NCBI GenBank assembly: GCA_026393275.1 | Contig: JAPLAM010000100.1 | Coordinates: 1 to 64,000, forward strand | Reading direction: 5' to 3' | Length of the DNA stretch: 64,000 bases | Origin: Arthrobacter sp. | GTDB taxonomy: Bacteria; Actinomycetota; Actinomycetes; Actinomycetales; Micrococcaceae | Shown here: positions 27,522-36,576 of the stretch, piece after piece | Position numbering within the stretch: the first letter of the stretch is position 1 | Layout of the letters: each line of letters opens with the position of its first letter | The notes under the pieces: model-generated | Told to the model about the DNA's origin: nothing | Database searches by the model: none | What the model saw: only the letters and a program-made list of their open reading frames with translations | Position numbers and translations under genes: made by a program

Positions 27522-29294
27522 GTGCTGCGCACACATGACCTCGGATCCCTCCGCTCCGAGCACATTGGACAAACCGTAACCCTCGCCGGCTGGGTCGGCC
27601 GGCGTCGTGACCACGGTGGTGTCGCATTCGTTGACCTGCGCGACGCTTCGGGCGTCGCCCAGGTGGTGGTCCGCGAGGAAGAGGTCTTCCACGGCCTCCG
27701 CAACGAATTCGTGCTTCAGGTGATCGGCACCGTTTCCAAACGTCCCGAGGGCAACGAGAACCCATCGCTGGCCACCGGTGAGATCGAGGTCATGGCCGAG
27801 AAGGTCACCATCCTCAACACCTCCGAGGCTTTGCCGTTCCAGATCGACGAGCACGTCGAAGTGGGAGAGGAAGCGCGCCTGAAGCACCGCTACCTGGACC
27901 TGCGCCGGCCCGGGCCGGCCCGCAACCTGCGCCTGCGCTCCGAAGCCAACCGGGTGGCCCGCGAACTGCTGCACCAGGACGGCTTCGTCGAGATCGAGAC
28001 GCCCACCCTGACGCGTTCGACGCCGGAAGGCGCCCGTGACTTCGTCGTTCCCGCGCGCCTGGCGCCGGGTTCCTGGTACGCGCTGCCGCAGTCGCCGCAG
28101 CTGTTCAAGCAGCTCCTGCAGGTCGGCGGCTTCGAGAAGTACTACCAGATCGCCCGCTGCTACCGCGACGAGGACTTCCGCGCGGACCGCCAGCCGGAGT
28201 TCACCCAGCTCGACATCGAAGCCAGCTTCGTCGAACAGGACGACATCATCCGGCTCGGCGAGAACATCGTCAAGGCACTGTGGAAGCTGATCGACGTCGA
28301 GATCCCCACCCCGATCCAGCGCATCACCTACCACGACGCGATGGCCCGCTACGGCTCGGACAAGCCGGACCTGCGCTTCGGCCTTGAGCTGACCGAGCTC
28401 ACCGAATTCTTCAAGGACACCAACTTCGGCGTCTTCAAGGCTCCCTACGTCGGCGCTGTCGTCATGCCCGGCGGCGCCTCGCAGGCCCGCCGTGCCCTCG
28501 ATGCCTGGCAGGAATGGGCCAAGCAGCGCGGCGCCAAAGGTCTCGCCTACGTCCTGTTCAAGGAAGACGGCGAACTCGCCGGCCCCGTGGCCAAGAACCT
28601 CACCGACACCGAGCGTGCCGGCCTCGCCGGCGCCGTCGGCGCCAAACCCGGTGACTGCATCTTCTTCGCCGCCGGCGAGAAGGCACCCTCCCGCGCCCTG
28701 CTCGGCGCGGCCCGGGTCGAGATCGGCCACCGTACCGGCCTGATCAACCCGAGCGACTGGGCCTTCTGCTGGGTGGTCGACGCGCCGATGTTCGAACCGG
28801 CCGCTGCAGCCGTCGCATCCGGTGACGTCGCCGTCGGCGGCGGCCAGTGGACGGCCGTGCACCACGCCTTCACCTCGCCGAAGCCCGAATTCATGGACAG
28901 CTTCGACAAGGATCCGGAATCGGCGCTGTCCTACGCCTACGACATTGTCTGCAACGGCAACGAAATCGGCGGCGGATCGATCCGTATCCACCAGAGCGAT
29001 GTCCAGGAACGTGTCTTCGAGCTGATGGGACTGGGCAAGGAAGACGCCCAGACGAAGTTCGGCTTCCTCCTTGAGGGCTTCAAGTTCGGCGCGCCTCCGC
29101 ACGGCGGAATCGCGTTCGGCTGGGACCGGGTGGTCGCCCTGCTGGCCGGCGTTGAGTCCATCCGCGACGTCATCGCCTTCCCGAAGACGGGCAACGGCTA
29201 CGACCCGCTGACCGCGGCGCCCGCGCCGATCACGGCGCAGCAGCGCAAGGAAGCCGGCGTCGACTTCAAGCCGGAGGGCAAGAAGCCCGAATAG
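27522..29294 (+). CDS. aspS: Aspartyl-tRNA synthetase, probably non-discriminating (Asp/Asn)
   Basis: Class II synthetase of 590 residues with an N-terminal OB anticodon domain, catalytic core ([35 protein letters not shown]) and inserted bacterial GAD domain. GTG 27522 is chosen because it begins [10 protein letters not shown] with AGAAAGG upstream; the frame is open 16 codons earlier. His31 in RRRDHGG and Gly77 in PEGNEN correspond to residues reported to mark enzymes that also load Asp on tRNA-Asn, with GatCAB then amidating it. That function is inferred. A clear terminator follows. Confidence 0.95.
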   Translation: MLRTHDLGSLRSEHIGQTVTLAGWVGRRRDHGGVAFVDLRDASGVAQVVVREEEVFHGLRNEFVLQVIGTVSKRPEGNENPSLATGEIEVMAEKVTILNTSEALPFQIDEHVEVGEEARLKHRYLDLRRPGPARNLRLRSEANRVARELLHQDGFVEIETPTLTRSTPEGARDFVVPARLAPGSWYALPQSPQLFKQLLQVGGFEKYYQIARCYRDEDFRADRQPEFTQLDIEASFVEQDDIIRLGENIVKALWKLIDVEIPTPIQRITYHDAMARYGSDKPDLRFGLELTELTEFFKDTNFGVFKAPYVGAVVMPGGASQARRALDAWQEWAKQRGAKGLAYVLFKEDGELAGPVAKNLTDTERAGLAGAVGAKPGDCIFFAAGEKAPSRALLGAARVEIGHRTGLINPSDWAFCWVVDAPMFEPAAAAVASGDVAVGGGQWTAVHHAFTSPKPEFMDSFDKDPESALSYAYDIVCNGNEIGGGSIRIHQSDVQERVFELMGLGKEDAQTKFGFLLEGFKFGAPPHGGIAFGWDRVVALLAGVESIRDVIAFPKTGNGYDPLTAAPAPITAQQRKEAGVDFKPEGKKPE

Positions 29295-29308
29295 CAACGC
29301 ACCGCCAT

Positions 29309-29347
29309 GAGGCTCCCCGGGACACCGGGGGGCCTCTGGTGTCTTTT
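29309..29347 (+). terminator. Terminator after aspS
   Basis: GAGGC-CCCCGG on the 5' side pairs with CCGGGG-CCTC on the 3' side around a GACA loop (small bulges). TGGTGTCTTTT follows. Confidence 0.75.
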
Positions 29348-29373
29348 AGCGGGTTTTTTGCGGAGGACAAATT

Positions 29374-30174
29374 ATGGGCGCAGGAGCAATAGCAGTCCCC
29401 GGGCTCGAGACGCTGATGGACGCGGCGTGGGCCGCCGCGGAGCGGGAGGAGTCCGGCGGGTGGGTGCTGCGGTCCTCCTCCGGCGTGACGCAGCGGGCAA
29501 ATTCCGTCTGGGAGCGGGAACCCGGCGACGATCCGCGCCGGCTGCTGGCCGCGCTCCGCGACGCCCGGCTCTGGTACCGGGCCCGCCGCCAGCCGCTGAT
29601 TTTCCAGGTATTCGAGGACCCGCGCTGCGCGCCGCTCAACGCCGGCCTGGGCGCCGAGGGGTTCACCAAGCAGTCCGAGACCCTGGTGCTGGTCCGCGAC
29701 GGCGGCATTGATTTACCGGCGGCCGACGTCGGGGTTGAAATATCCGCCGTGCCGTCCCCGGAGTGGCTGCGGCTCTGGTGGAGTGTGGACGGCCGGGGCG
29801 ACGAGACCGCCCTCGCCGTCGCCCGCGGCATCCTGACTGGTTGCCCCTCGCTGTACGCCCTCGTGCGGGACGACGACGGCGTGCCCGCCGCTGTCGGGCG
29901 CCTTGCCCTGCCCGATACAGAACCCGACGGCGCCCGCCGGGGTGGCCTGTACTGCATGGCGACCCGCCCGGACGCACGCCGCCGGGGCTATGCCCGCGTT
30001 GTACTGCGGTCCCTGCTCGGCGAGGGGACCCGGCTTGGACTGGCGGGATATTGGCTGTTGGTCACGATGGCCAACACCGGCGCGCGGGAACTCTACGTCC
30101 GGGCCGGCTTCGAGGCTGCGGGCAGCTACTTCTACCGGCAGGATCGCCCGAAGCGGCACCTGACGGGCTGCTGA
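29374..30174 (+). CDS. GNAT-family N-acetyltransferase (long form)
   Basis: Protein of 266 residues. The C-terminal half is a standard acetyltransferase: PAAVGRLALPDTE, GGLYCMATRPDARRRGYARVVLRSLL (acetyl-CoA loop) and TMANTGARELYVRAGFEAAGSYFYR. The N-terminal half (QRANSVWEREPGDD, RRQPLIFQVFEDPRC) resembles the degenerate first domain of tandem GNAT proteins. The substrate is unknown. GGAGGA lies upstream of the ATG. It stands alone between the aspS terminator and a 188-base gap in which I see no gene. Confidence 0.85.
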   Translation: MGAGAIAVPGLETLMDAAWAAAEREESGGWVLRSSSGVTQRANSVWEREPGDDPRRLLAALRDARLWYRARRQPLIFQVFEDPRCAPLNAGLGAEGFTKQSETLVLVRDGGIDLPAADVGVEISAVPSPEWLRLWWSVDGRGDETALAVARGILTGCPSLYALVRDDDGVPAAVGRLALPDTEPDGARRGGLYCMATRPDARRRGYARVVLRSLLGEGTRLGLAGYWLLVTMANTGARELYVRAGFEAAGSYFYRQDRPKRHLTGC

Positions 30175-30362
30175 GACCCCCGGGCCTACTCATGCAACCG
30201 CATGGCATCTCCAGCGGCTGCGCCGGCGTCGTGTTCTTGAGTCGCCGGCCAGGATGCGGCTGACGGCTCTGGACCTGGTCCTGTCCGGGAATGCGATCGC
30301 GCTTTGTCCCGCTGCCGGGCCCGTTCGCAGAAAATGTCGTAGGTGTCTGAAATTCTTAGGGT

Positions 30363-32078
30363 ATGGAAAGCACGGACAGGAATGCGCTGGGCGGGAAGGC
30401 CCTGGCGGTTGTCGCGGCGCTGAGTGCGACGCTGGATTCCATCACCGGGGCCGGAGCCGGCGCTGGCAGCGATGATCCGAGCGGCGTTGACCTCCCTGGT
30501 CCGTCTGATGTCTCTGGTCCGATCGGGTCCAGTGTCCGCCGGGGCGCTGATCCGTTGAGTGATTCTGATCCGCTTCGGGATTTCGCGGACGCCTGCTTGG
30601 ACGGGCTCGCCGAGGCTGCCCGGCTGGAGGCCGGGATGGCGGCGTTGAAGGCGCGGCTGGCGGCGGACTATGTGCGGGCTGCTGCGGCCTTGGCGGCTCC
30701 GGCGGTGTCCCCGCAGGAATGCACCGCCCAGGAGATGACGGTGATCGCCGAGGTCGCCTGTGTGCTGACCGTGAGCGAACGGACTGCCGGCGCGTTCCTG
30801 TCCGACTGTCTGGCCCTGACGAAGGGTTTGCCGCTGACCCTCACCGCGTTGGCCTGGGGGAGAATTTCGTGGGCGCATGCCACGATCATGGTGGACGAAA
30901 CCGCCGGCTTGGATCCGACCGGCGCGGCTGCCCTGGAGGCGCATTTCCTGGACCCGGCCACGCCGGACCCGGCGCGCGGCTGCCCGGCCGGGGAACTCAC
31001 GCCCGGCCGGTTCCGCGTGAAAGCGCGCACCTGGCGCGAACGCCACCACCGGGAGAGCATCGAGACACGCCATGCCAAGGGCGTCGCGGACCGGCGGGTC
31101 GAATACCGCCCGGACTCCGACGGGATGGCCTGGTTGTCCGCGTACCTCCCGGCTGATACCGCCGCGGGGATCTGGGAGCGGACCACCGCCGTGGCCCGGA
31201 CCCTCCAGGGCCCGGCTGAGGCGCGGACCCTGGCGCAGCTCCGCGCCGATATCGTCGCGACCTGGCTGCTGACCAGTGGGCTCGTGGACGACGGATTGGC
31301 AGGCGGCGGGACCGGCGCGGGCTCGGGCATCAGCGGGGGAACGGGTACGGGTGTGCCGTCGCCGCGGGCGCAGGTTCTGGTCACGGTCCCGGTGTTGTCG
31401 CTGCTGGGAGCCGGGGAGGAACCGGCGATGCTGGACGGGTACGGGCCGATCCCGTCGTCGATGGCCCGCCGGCTGGTCTCGGAGGGCTCGGGTTCGTTCT
31501 ACCGGGTGCTGGTGGATCCGCGGGACGGGGCGCCGCTGGAAATCGGCCGTCACAGCTACCGGCTCACCAAGGCACTGCGGCAGTGGTTGCGGCTCCGTGA
31601 CGGGAAGTGTCCGTTCCCGGGCTGTAACAACCAGTCCCTGGACAACGAGGCCGACCACCTTCTGGCTTGGGCGGACGGTGGCACCACCGGAATCTCCAAC
31701 CTGGGCCAGCCCTGCCGGAAACATCACGGCCTGAAACACAGCTCAGCCTGGACACCGGCCGGAGCCACCCCAGTCAGCCCGCCGGGCTGGACCTCCCCGT
31801 CCGGGCGGTACTATCCCAGCGAGCAGCAGGACTGGGAACCACCCCACTGGCCCGCACGCATCCTGAACGCGGACACACTCCTGGATCTGGATCTGGACTT
31901 GCCCGCGGACCCCGGCCCGGCTCCCGATTCCGAAGTTCCGCCGGATCCCTTCCCGGACTGGCACCTCTTCACGGCCGGACCCCCCTGGCCCGCCCCAGGT
32001 GTGCCCGATCAGGGCTGGGCAGAGGCCTCAAGGGCCTCTGCCCGAACGTTGGGTGTTACTCGTCGCCAGGGGACGTAG
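30363..32078 (+). CDS. DUF222 / HNH endonuclease-domain protein (13E12-repeat type)
   Basis: Protein of 571 residues. A DUF222 domain (about 65-330, including AEVACVLTVSERTAGAFLSDCL and ARTLAQLRADIVATWLL) is followed by an HNH nuclease-like module: CPFPGCNN at about 416, EADHLLAWADGGTTGISNL and CRKHHGLKH. Proteins of this type are multi-copy in actinobacteria and related to the REP13E12 elements; their activity is largely unproven. Gly/Thr-rich and Asp/Pro-rich linkers surround the HNH. The ATG has no clear ribosome-binding site. Its 3' end overlaps the next, opposite-strand gene by 23 bases. Confidence 0.85.
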   Translation: MESTDRNALGGKALAVVAALSATLDSITGAGAGAGSDDPSGVDLPGPSDVSGPIGSSVRRGADPLSDSDPLRDFADACLDGLAEAARLEAGMAALKARLAADYVRAAAALAAPAVSPQECTAQEMTVIAEVACVLTVSERTAGAFLSDCLALTKGLPLTLTALAWGRISWAHATIMVDETAGLDPTGAAALEAHFLDPATPDPARGCPAGELTPGRFRVKARTWRERHHRESIETRHAKGVADRRVEYRPDSDGMAWLSAYLPADTAAGIWERTTAVARTLQGPAEARTLAQLRADIVATWLLTSGLVDDGLAGGGTGAGSGISGGTGTGVPSPRAQVLVTVPVLSLLGAGEEPAMLDGYGPIPSSMARRLVSEGSGSFYRVLVDPRDGAPLEIGRHSYRLTKALRQWLRLRDGKCPFPGCNNQSLDNEADHLLAWADGGTTGISNLGQPCRKHHGLKHSSAWTPAGATPVSPPGWTSPSGRYYPSEQQDWEPPHWPARILNADTLLDLDLDLPADPGPAPDSEVPPDPFPDWHLFTAGPPWPAPGVPDQGWAEASRASARTLGVTRRQGT

Positions 32079-32544
32079 CGGCCGCACCTGTAATGGTGCC
32101 GCTCAGAGTGTCAAAGTAGTCCAGGGTCTTCGGGCTGACATGCCGCACGGCCCCCAGAGCGTCCCGGAGAACCCCTCTCTTGGGGTCCTCACCGAGCGCC
32201 TCCCGGAGGTCAAGGACCGTTTCGATGCCCTGGCGCTCGAACACGCGCGTAATGTCCTCCACCTGGGCAAGACGGCCAGGGGAGGGCCAGTCGATGACCT
32301 CCGAGAGCGTCCCAGACTCAAGATGCCTGCGGAACCCGCTGGTCGTGGCGGCGTCCGGCCATGCCTCAATCAGGGCGAGAACACGGGGCATGACCGTCGT
32401 GTGGTAATTCTGCCGTCGTTGCAGCGTGGCATCGACGATGATGGCACCGATGTGTTCCCACGCCCGGCTGATTTCGGTCGAGGCTCCCAAGCCCTGTGGT
32501 TCTGTAAATTCGGGACGGTTGGCATCATCGTTGTCGGAAGTCAT
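32056..32544 (-). CDS. Hypothetical protein with a weak helix-hairpin-helix-like C-terminus
   Basis: I do not recognise this 162-residue protein. It is acidic at the N-terminus, and helices are likely around 25-65 (STEISRAWEHIGAIIVDATL). Residues 124-148 (GVLRDALGAVRHVSPKT then LDYFDTLSG) look like the second half of a DNA-binding helix-hairpin-helix in which VSPKT takes the place of GxGxKT. No signal peptide or membrane helix is seen. It is tail-to-tail with the DUF222-HNH gene (23-base overlap) and sits in the most accessory-looking stretch of the window. Confidence 0.6.
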   Translation of the reverse strand: MTSDNDDANRPEFTEPQGLGASTEISRAWEHIGAIIVDATLQRRQNYHTTVMPRVLALIEAWPDAATTSGFRRHLESGTLSEVIDWPSPGRLAQVEDITRVFERQGIETVLDLREALGEDPKRGVLRDALGAVRHVSPKTLDYFDTLSGTITGAAATSPGDE

Positions 32545-32601
32545 TAGTGAAGTCTTCCACGTGCCGGGGGTGTGCTGACCTCGGGTTGCGCGCTGAGGAT
32601 C

Positions 32602-33249
32602 CTATCCCGGCGGGTCTGTGACCAGGATCCGCACCGCACACAGGTCCGCGGCGGCCTTCTTCAGGACCGCGGCCCGCGGATCCGGGACGTCCAGGAACGG
32701 CAGCCTTGGCCGGGCAGCGTACTGCTTGAGAACGGTTTCGGCGAGGACCTGATCGGACAGGGTCCGGTCGCCGCCGGGCGCCAGGTACTCGATCCCGTGG
32801 TCCGCGAAGATCCGCGCGGCGTGCTCCGCCACGGCCTCCACCAGGGCATCGGCCTGGTTGGCGCGGCGCCGGGCGAAGCGCTGCTGGGACCAGCCTCCGG
32901 CCGCGGTGCGGGACTGCACGTGGCGCGTGCCTGTCTTAGAGGCGAGGACCCGGCCCTCGGACACGACCGCCACGGAGTAGCCGCCGCGGCGGACCAGCAC
33001 GGCGCCGATGCAGCGTGGCTGGGACGCCAGGGAGGCGAGCCTGGCGACGGCGTTGCCGCCACGTCCGGGACGACCGTCCGCCGGCCAGGGTGCCTGAAGC
33101 AGGGCCACTGCGCCGTCCGCGGCCCGCAACTGCAGGCCGCCGTCGAGCTCCTCTTCGGCCAAGCCGCCGTGGCTCGCCGCGAAACGCTCCACCCAGCCTG
33201 GAAGCCGGTCACCGGAGACGAACGCCACACGGGATTCAGGGCTTGCCAT
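32602..33249 (-). CDS. acVLRF1-family (Vms1/eRF1-like) peptidyl-tRNA hydrolase
   Basis: Protein of 215 residues with a release-factor-like domain. The key loop GGWSQQRFARRRANQ (118-132) is the bacterial counterpart of the eRF1/Vms1 GGQ-type catalytic loop, preceded by GRVLASKTGTRHVQSR. Members are thought to free nascent chains from stalled ribosomal complexes, by analogy with Vms1. The N-terminal third and the C-terminal FLDVPDPR...LVTDPP segment match the actinobacterial form. It is divergent from rarA, with 57 bases between the starts. Confidence 0.8.
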   Translation of the reverse strand: MASPESRVAFVSGDRLPGWVERFAASHGGLAEEELDGGLQLRAADGAVALLQAPWPADGRPGRGGNAVARLASLASQPRCIGAVLVRRGGYSVAVVSEGRVLASKTGTRHVQSRTAAGGWSQQRFARRRANQADALVEAVAEHAARIFADHGIEYLAPGGDRTLSDQVLAETVLKQYAARPRLPFLDVPDPRAAVLKKAAADLCAVRILVTDPPG

Positions 33250-33294
33250 GGTGCGGGTCTCCAGTGGGTGTCGGGCCGGGTAGGGAACTAGAAG

Positions 33295-33300
33295 TAGCCT
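33295..33300 (+). promoter_or_regulatory. Probable -10 element of a leaderless rarA transcript
   Basis: TAGCCT fits TAnnnT and ends exactly 6 bases before GTG 33307; no ribosome-binding site is visible. Confidence 0.4.
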
Positions 33301-33306
33301 ATCTAT

Positions 33307-34755
33307 GTGGATGATCTCTTTGGCGCAGGGCAGGACGACGCGTCCGCAGGCGACGACGTCGACGCCGAAGAGTCCGGCGGCGGCAACTCCCCGAGCGGCA
33401 CACCGGGCCGGGCCGCGCCGCGCAGCCCGCTAGCCGTCCGGATGCGGCCGCGCAGCCTCGACGACGTTGTGGGCCAGCAGCATCTGCTGGGGCACGGCTC
33501 GCCGCTGCGCCAGCTCGCGGCCGGCACGGACGCCACCGGACCGGCAGGGCCCAGTTCGCTGATCCTCTGGGGACCGCCGGGAACCGGCAAGACCACGCTC
33601 GCGCACGTGATCGCCAAGGGCCCGGGCCGGAAATTCGTTGAGCTCTCCGCCATCACCGCCGGGGTCAAGGACGTCCGGCGCGTCATGGACGAGGCCCTCA
33701 CCGCACGGGACCTGTTCAAGACCACCACCGTGCTGTTCCTCGACGAGATCCACCGCTTCAACAAGGCCCAGCAGGACGCCCTCCTTCCCGGCGTCGAGAA
33801 CCGCTGGGTGGTCCTGGTTGCGGCGACCACGGAAAACCCCTCGTTCTCCGTGGTGTCCCCGCTGCTGTCCCGCTCTCTGCTGCTGACCCTCAAGCCGCTC
33901 ACCGACGCCGACGTCGAAGGGCTGCTCCGGAAGGCGGTCACCGACGTCCGCGGCCTGAACGGCACGGTGGAGCTCGGCGACGAAGCCCTGGCCCACCTGG
34001 TCCGGCTCTCCGGCGGCGACGCCCGCCGGGCCCTGACCGCGTTGGAGGCCGCGGCCGGCGTCGCTTTCGGGGACGCCGACGACGCCGACGGGCCGGCCGG
34101 GGAAGCCGGCAAGGCGCCCGTCACGATCGAACTCAAACACACCGAACGGGCCTTGGACGTCGCCTCGGTGCGCTACGACCGCGCCGGTGACCAGCACTAC
34201 GACGTCGCGAGCGCGTTCATCAAGTCCATCCGCGGTTCCGACGTGGATGCCGCGCTGCACTATCTGGCCCGGATGCTCGAGGCGGGGGAGGACCCCCGGT
34301 TCGTGGCCCGGCGGATCGTCATCTCCGCGGCCGAGGACGTGGGCATGGCGGACCCCACCGCACTGCAGACCGCCGTCGCCGCCGCCCAGGCGGTGCAGCT
34401 GATCGGCATGCCCGAGGGCCGCATCATCCTGGCCGAGGCCGTGGTCCACCTGGCCACCGCGCCGAAGTCCAACGCCGCGTATATGGGGATCAACCAGGCA
34501 ATCGCCGATGTCCGCGCCGGCCTCGGCAACGGCATCCCCGCGCATTTGCGGGACGCCCACTATCCGGGCTCGAAGCAGCTTGGCCACGGCAAGGGCTACA
34601 AATACGCGCACGATGCCCCGCATTCAGTGGCCACCCAGCAGTACCCTCCGGATGACCTGGTGGGCCGGGACTACTACCAGCCCACCGCCAACGGCGCCGA
34701 ACGCGAGATCACCACCCGGCTGGAGCGGCTGCGGAAGATCATCCGGGGCAAATAG
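33307..34755 (+). CDS. rarA: Replication-associated recombination ATPase RarA (MgsA)
   Basis: AAA+ protein of 482 residues related to the clamp-loader and RuvB families that acts at stalled replication forks. Walker A is GPPGTGKTT (89-97), Walker B is [15 protein letters not shown], and sensor 1 is [10 protein letters not shown]. The C-terminal tetramerisation part ([34 protein letters not shown]) is complete. The N-terminal 45 residues are acidic and disordered. The GTG start is supported by DDLF, the usual family beginning. Confidence 0.94.
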   Translation: MDDLFGAGQDDASAGDDVDAEESGGGNSPSGTPGRAAPRSPLAVRMRPRSLDDVVGQQHLLGHGSPLRQLAAGTDATGPAGPSSLILWGPPGTGKTTLAHVIAKGPGRKFVELSAITAGVKDVRRVMDEALTARDLFKTTTVLFLDEIHRFNKAQQDALLPGVENRWVVLVAATTENPSFSVVSPLLSRSLLLTLKPLTDADVEGLLRKAVTDVRGLNGTVELGDEALAHLVRLSGGDARRALTALEAAAGVAFGDADDADGPAGEAGKAPVTIELKHTERALDVASVRYDRAGDQHYDVASAFIKSIRGSDVDAALHYLARMLEAGEDPRFVARRIVISAAEDVGMADPTALQTAVAAAQAVQLIGMPEGRIILAEAVVHLATAPKSNAAYMGINQAIADVRAGLGNGIPAHLRDAHYPGSKQLGHGKGYKYAHDAPHSVATQQYPPDDLVGRDYYQPTANGAEREITTRLERLRKIIRGK

Positions 34756-34773
34756 GGCACGTTGGGTCCATGG

Positions 34774-34779
34774 TAGGAT
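34774..34779 (+). promoter_or_regulatory. -10-like element in the rarA-rpsD gap
   Basis: TAGGAT lies 178 bases before rpsD; no convincing -35 is present. It would give a long S4 leader. Confidence 0.3.
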
Positions 34780-34824
34780 GGTTCGTTGTCTGGCAAGGCA
34801 CGGACGCACAATCCCTCGAATTAT

Positions 34825-34920
34825 CAGCAGTTTCTGCTGTGCGATGTTCTTTTGGTGGGTTGGCCCTGTGCCCAGTAGCAAAAGGCAGCGGTTGGCCGAT
34901 GCTCTCCATTGTGGAGGCCA
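34825..34920 (+). promoter_or_regulatory. Structured rpsD leader
   Basis: Two stems can form upstream of the S4 gene: CAGCAG-TTT-CTGCTG (34825-34839), and an outer TGGCC/GGCCA with inner CTCCA/TGGAG (34893-34920). S4 autoregulates through leader structure in several bacteria, but I see no match to a known S4 leader. Confidence 0.3.
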
Positions 34921-34957
34921 GTAACACACTCACACCGCAGATATTGAAAGGACACAA

Positions 34958-35584
34958 GTGGCTAACAACACTCGTGCTCGCCGTACCGCACGCCTCTCGC
35001 GTGCACTCGGCATCGCTCTGACCCCCAAGGCCGCCAAGTACATGGAGCGCCGCCCGTACGGCCCCGGTGAGCATGGCCGTGCCCGCAAGAAGCAGGACTC
35101 CGACTACGCCGTACGTCTGCGCGAAAAGCAGCGTCTGCGCGCCCAGTACGGCATCCGCGAAGCCCAGATGACCCGCGCCTTCGAAGAAGCCCGCCGGACC
35201 AAGGGCCTGACCGGTGAAAACCTGATCGAACTGCTCGAAATGCGTCTCGACGCCCTCGTGCTGCGTGCCGGTTTCGCCCGCACCATCGCCCAGGCCCGCC
35301 AGCTGGTTGTTCACCGCCACATCCTGGTTGACGGCATCCGCGTTGACCGCCCGTCGTTCCGCGTCGGCGAGGGCCAGCTGGTCCACGTCCACAGCCGCAG
35401 CGAGACCATGCCTCCGTTCCAGGTTGCAGCAGCCGGCGCCCACCGCGACGTCCTGCCGATGGTTCCGGCCTACCTGGACGTCAAGCTTGACGCCCTGCAG
35501 GCACGCCTGGTCCGTCGCCCGAAGCGCTCCGAGGTCCCCGTGACCTGCGAAGAGCAGCTCGTCGTGGAATTCTACGCACGCTAG
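34958..35584 (+). CDS. rpsD: 30S ribosomal protein S4
   Basis: Primary 16S rRNA-binding protein of 208 residues. The N-terminal domain (YMERRPYGPGEHG) has no cysteines, so this is the zinc-free form. The S4 RNA-binding domain (LEMRLDALVLRAGFARTIAQARQLVVHRHILVDG) is complete. The GTG start follows AAAGGA. The gene stands alone, as in many actinobacteria, and ends in a strong terminator. Confidence 0.98.
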   Translation: MANNTRARRTARLSRALGIALTPKAAKYMERRPYGPGEHGRARKKQDSDYAVRLREKQRLRAQYGIREAQMTRAFEEARRTKGLTGENLIELLEMRLDALVLRAGFARTIAQARQLVVHRHILVDGIRVDRPSFRVGEGQLVHVHSRSETMPPFQVAAAGAHRDVLPMVPAYLDVKLDALQARLVRRPKRSEVPVTCEEQLVVEFYAR

Positions 35585-35600
35585 ATCCAGCACGACACCT

Positions 35601-35640
35601 TACAAAGAAGCCCGTGGCAAGCGCCGCGGGCTTCTTTGTA
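35601..35640 (+). terminator. Strong terminator after rpsD
   Basis: TACAAAGAAGCCCG (35601-35614) pairs perfectly with CGGGCTTCTTTGTA (35627-35640) over a 12-base loop. Confidence 0.85.
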
Positions 35641-35731
35641 TGTAAGGTACTTGGGGGAGTTCTCCGTAGGCCGTGCGCGGCAGCCGGAGGACCGCGCAGG
35701 AATCCACGTAGTTTCAAGGAGATGAACGTCT

Positions 35732-36106
35732 ATGTCTGGTGGCGATATTGCCGGCCTGATCGCGGCCGGGGTGTTTGCACTGCTGGTCCTGCTGCTTGCC
35801 GTGCCCATCCTCAAGCTCGGCGGCGTGTTCGACGAGGTGCGCAGCAGCATCCGCTCGATCAGCGACGGCGCCACCCCGCTCATGGATGAGGTCACCGCCA
35901 CCGTCTCCACCACCAACCAGCAGTTGAAGAAGGTCGACGGGATCGCCTCCAACGTCTCCGACGCCTCCGCCAACATCTCGGCCCTGTCCTCGCTGGTCGC
36001 CGCGACGGTCGGCTCCCCGCTGATCAAGGTCGCCGCGTTCAGCTACGGCGTGCGCTCCGCGCTCTCCGCCCGCAAGAAGCCGGCCACCGGCCGCCGCAGC
36101 CGCTGA
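35732..36106 (+). CDS. DUF948-domain membrane protein
   Basis: Small protein of 124 residues. One N-terminal helix (IAGLIAAGVFALLVLLLAVPIL) anchors it. A heptad-like segment follows (GGVFDEVRSSIRSISDGATPLMDEVTATVSTTNQQLKKVD) in which repeated S/T and hydrophobic positions match DUF948. The end is basic (RKKPATGRRSR). No biochemical role is established. It precedes alaS in many actinobacteria. AAGGAG lies upstream of the ATG, and the next gene begins 20 bases after the stop. Confidence 0.85.
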   Translation: MSGGDIAGLIAAGVFALLVLLLAVPILKLGGVFDEVRSSIRSISDGATPLMDEVTATVSTTNQQLKKVDGIASNVSDASANISALSSLVAATVGSPLIKVAAFSYGVRSALSARKKPATGRRSR

Positions 36107-36126
36107 CCACGCAGACAGGAGCTGAC

Positions 36127-36405
36127 ATGAACAGAATCATCTGGATGGGCATCGGCGTCGCGATCGGCGTCATCGCCTTCCGCAAGATCAACGCGGCACA
36201 GAGCGCCCTCGGCCCCGAGGGGCTGAACCGGGCCGTCGGACGGCTCGCCGACGGCGTCTACGACTTTGCCGACGCCGTCCGCGTCGGCATGCGCGAACGC
36301 GAAACCGAGCTCCGCTCCGCCCTCGGCGTGGACGCCGGCGCGGAAGGCATCACCGACGGCAGCAGCTACGCCGGCGCCGCCGGCCGGGATGCGCTCCGGC
36401 GCTAG
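36127..36405 (+). CDS. Small membrane protein upstream of alaS, unknown function
   Basis: Protein of 92 residues with one N-terminal membrane helix (IIWMGIGVAIGVIAFR), then AAQSALGPEGLNRAVGRLADGVYDFADAVRVGMREREAEL-like helical sequence and a Gly/Ala-rich tail. It pairs with the DUF948 gene just upstream (20-base gap, CAGGAGC before the ATG). Its position before alaS is conserved in actinobacteria, but I know of no assigned function. Confidence 0.8.
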   Translation: MNRIIWMGIGVAIGVIAFRKINAAQSALGPEGLNRAVGRLADGVYDFADAVRVGMRERETELRSALGVDAGAEGITDGSSYAGAAGRDALRR

Positions 36406-36427
36406 CCGGGAGAGAATGAGAAGCAGC

Positions 36428-36444
36428 GGCGCCCTGAGGGCGCC
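36428..36444 (+). terminator. Compact GC-rich hairpin upstream of alaS
   Basis: GGCGCCC-TGA-GGGCGCC is a perfect 7-bp stem with a 3-base loop, 23 bases after the small membrane protein gene. No U tract follows. Confidence 0.4.
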
Positions 36445-36524
36445 TGCCGGAACCGCGCCGGCGTAGCAGGACAACTCCGCAGGCTGATTGCGTGGCGCCC
36501 CGCGTCCACAACGGCGCGGAAAAA

Positions 36525-36576
36525 CGACGCAACACATCTCGACGCAGTACCTACAGACGTACTGAATTACGACGCA
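36525..36576 (+). repeat. Three phased CGACGCA repeats before alaS
   Basis: CGACGCA occurs at 36525, 36540 and 36570, that is at 15-bp multiples. Between the second and third lies the inverted repeat CAGTAC...GTACTG with an 8-base loop (36545-36564). This could be a protein-binding array; E. coli AlaRS binds a palindrome near its own promoter, but homology is not claimed. Confidence 0.6.

Noticed and set aside
27507..29297. A 596-codon open frame opposite aspS
   Set aside because: Same cause; composition is typical of antisense high-GC frames and aspS is unambiguous.
30175..30362. Short frames in the 188-base gap before the DUF222-HNH gene
   Set aside because: None has a ribosome-binding site, family motif or useful length; no tRNA fold was seen either.
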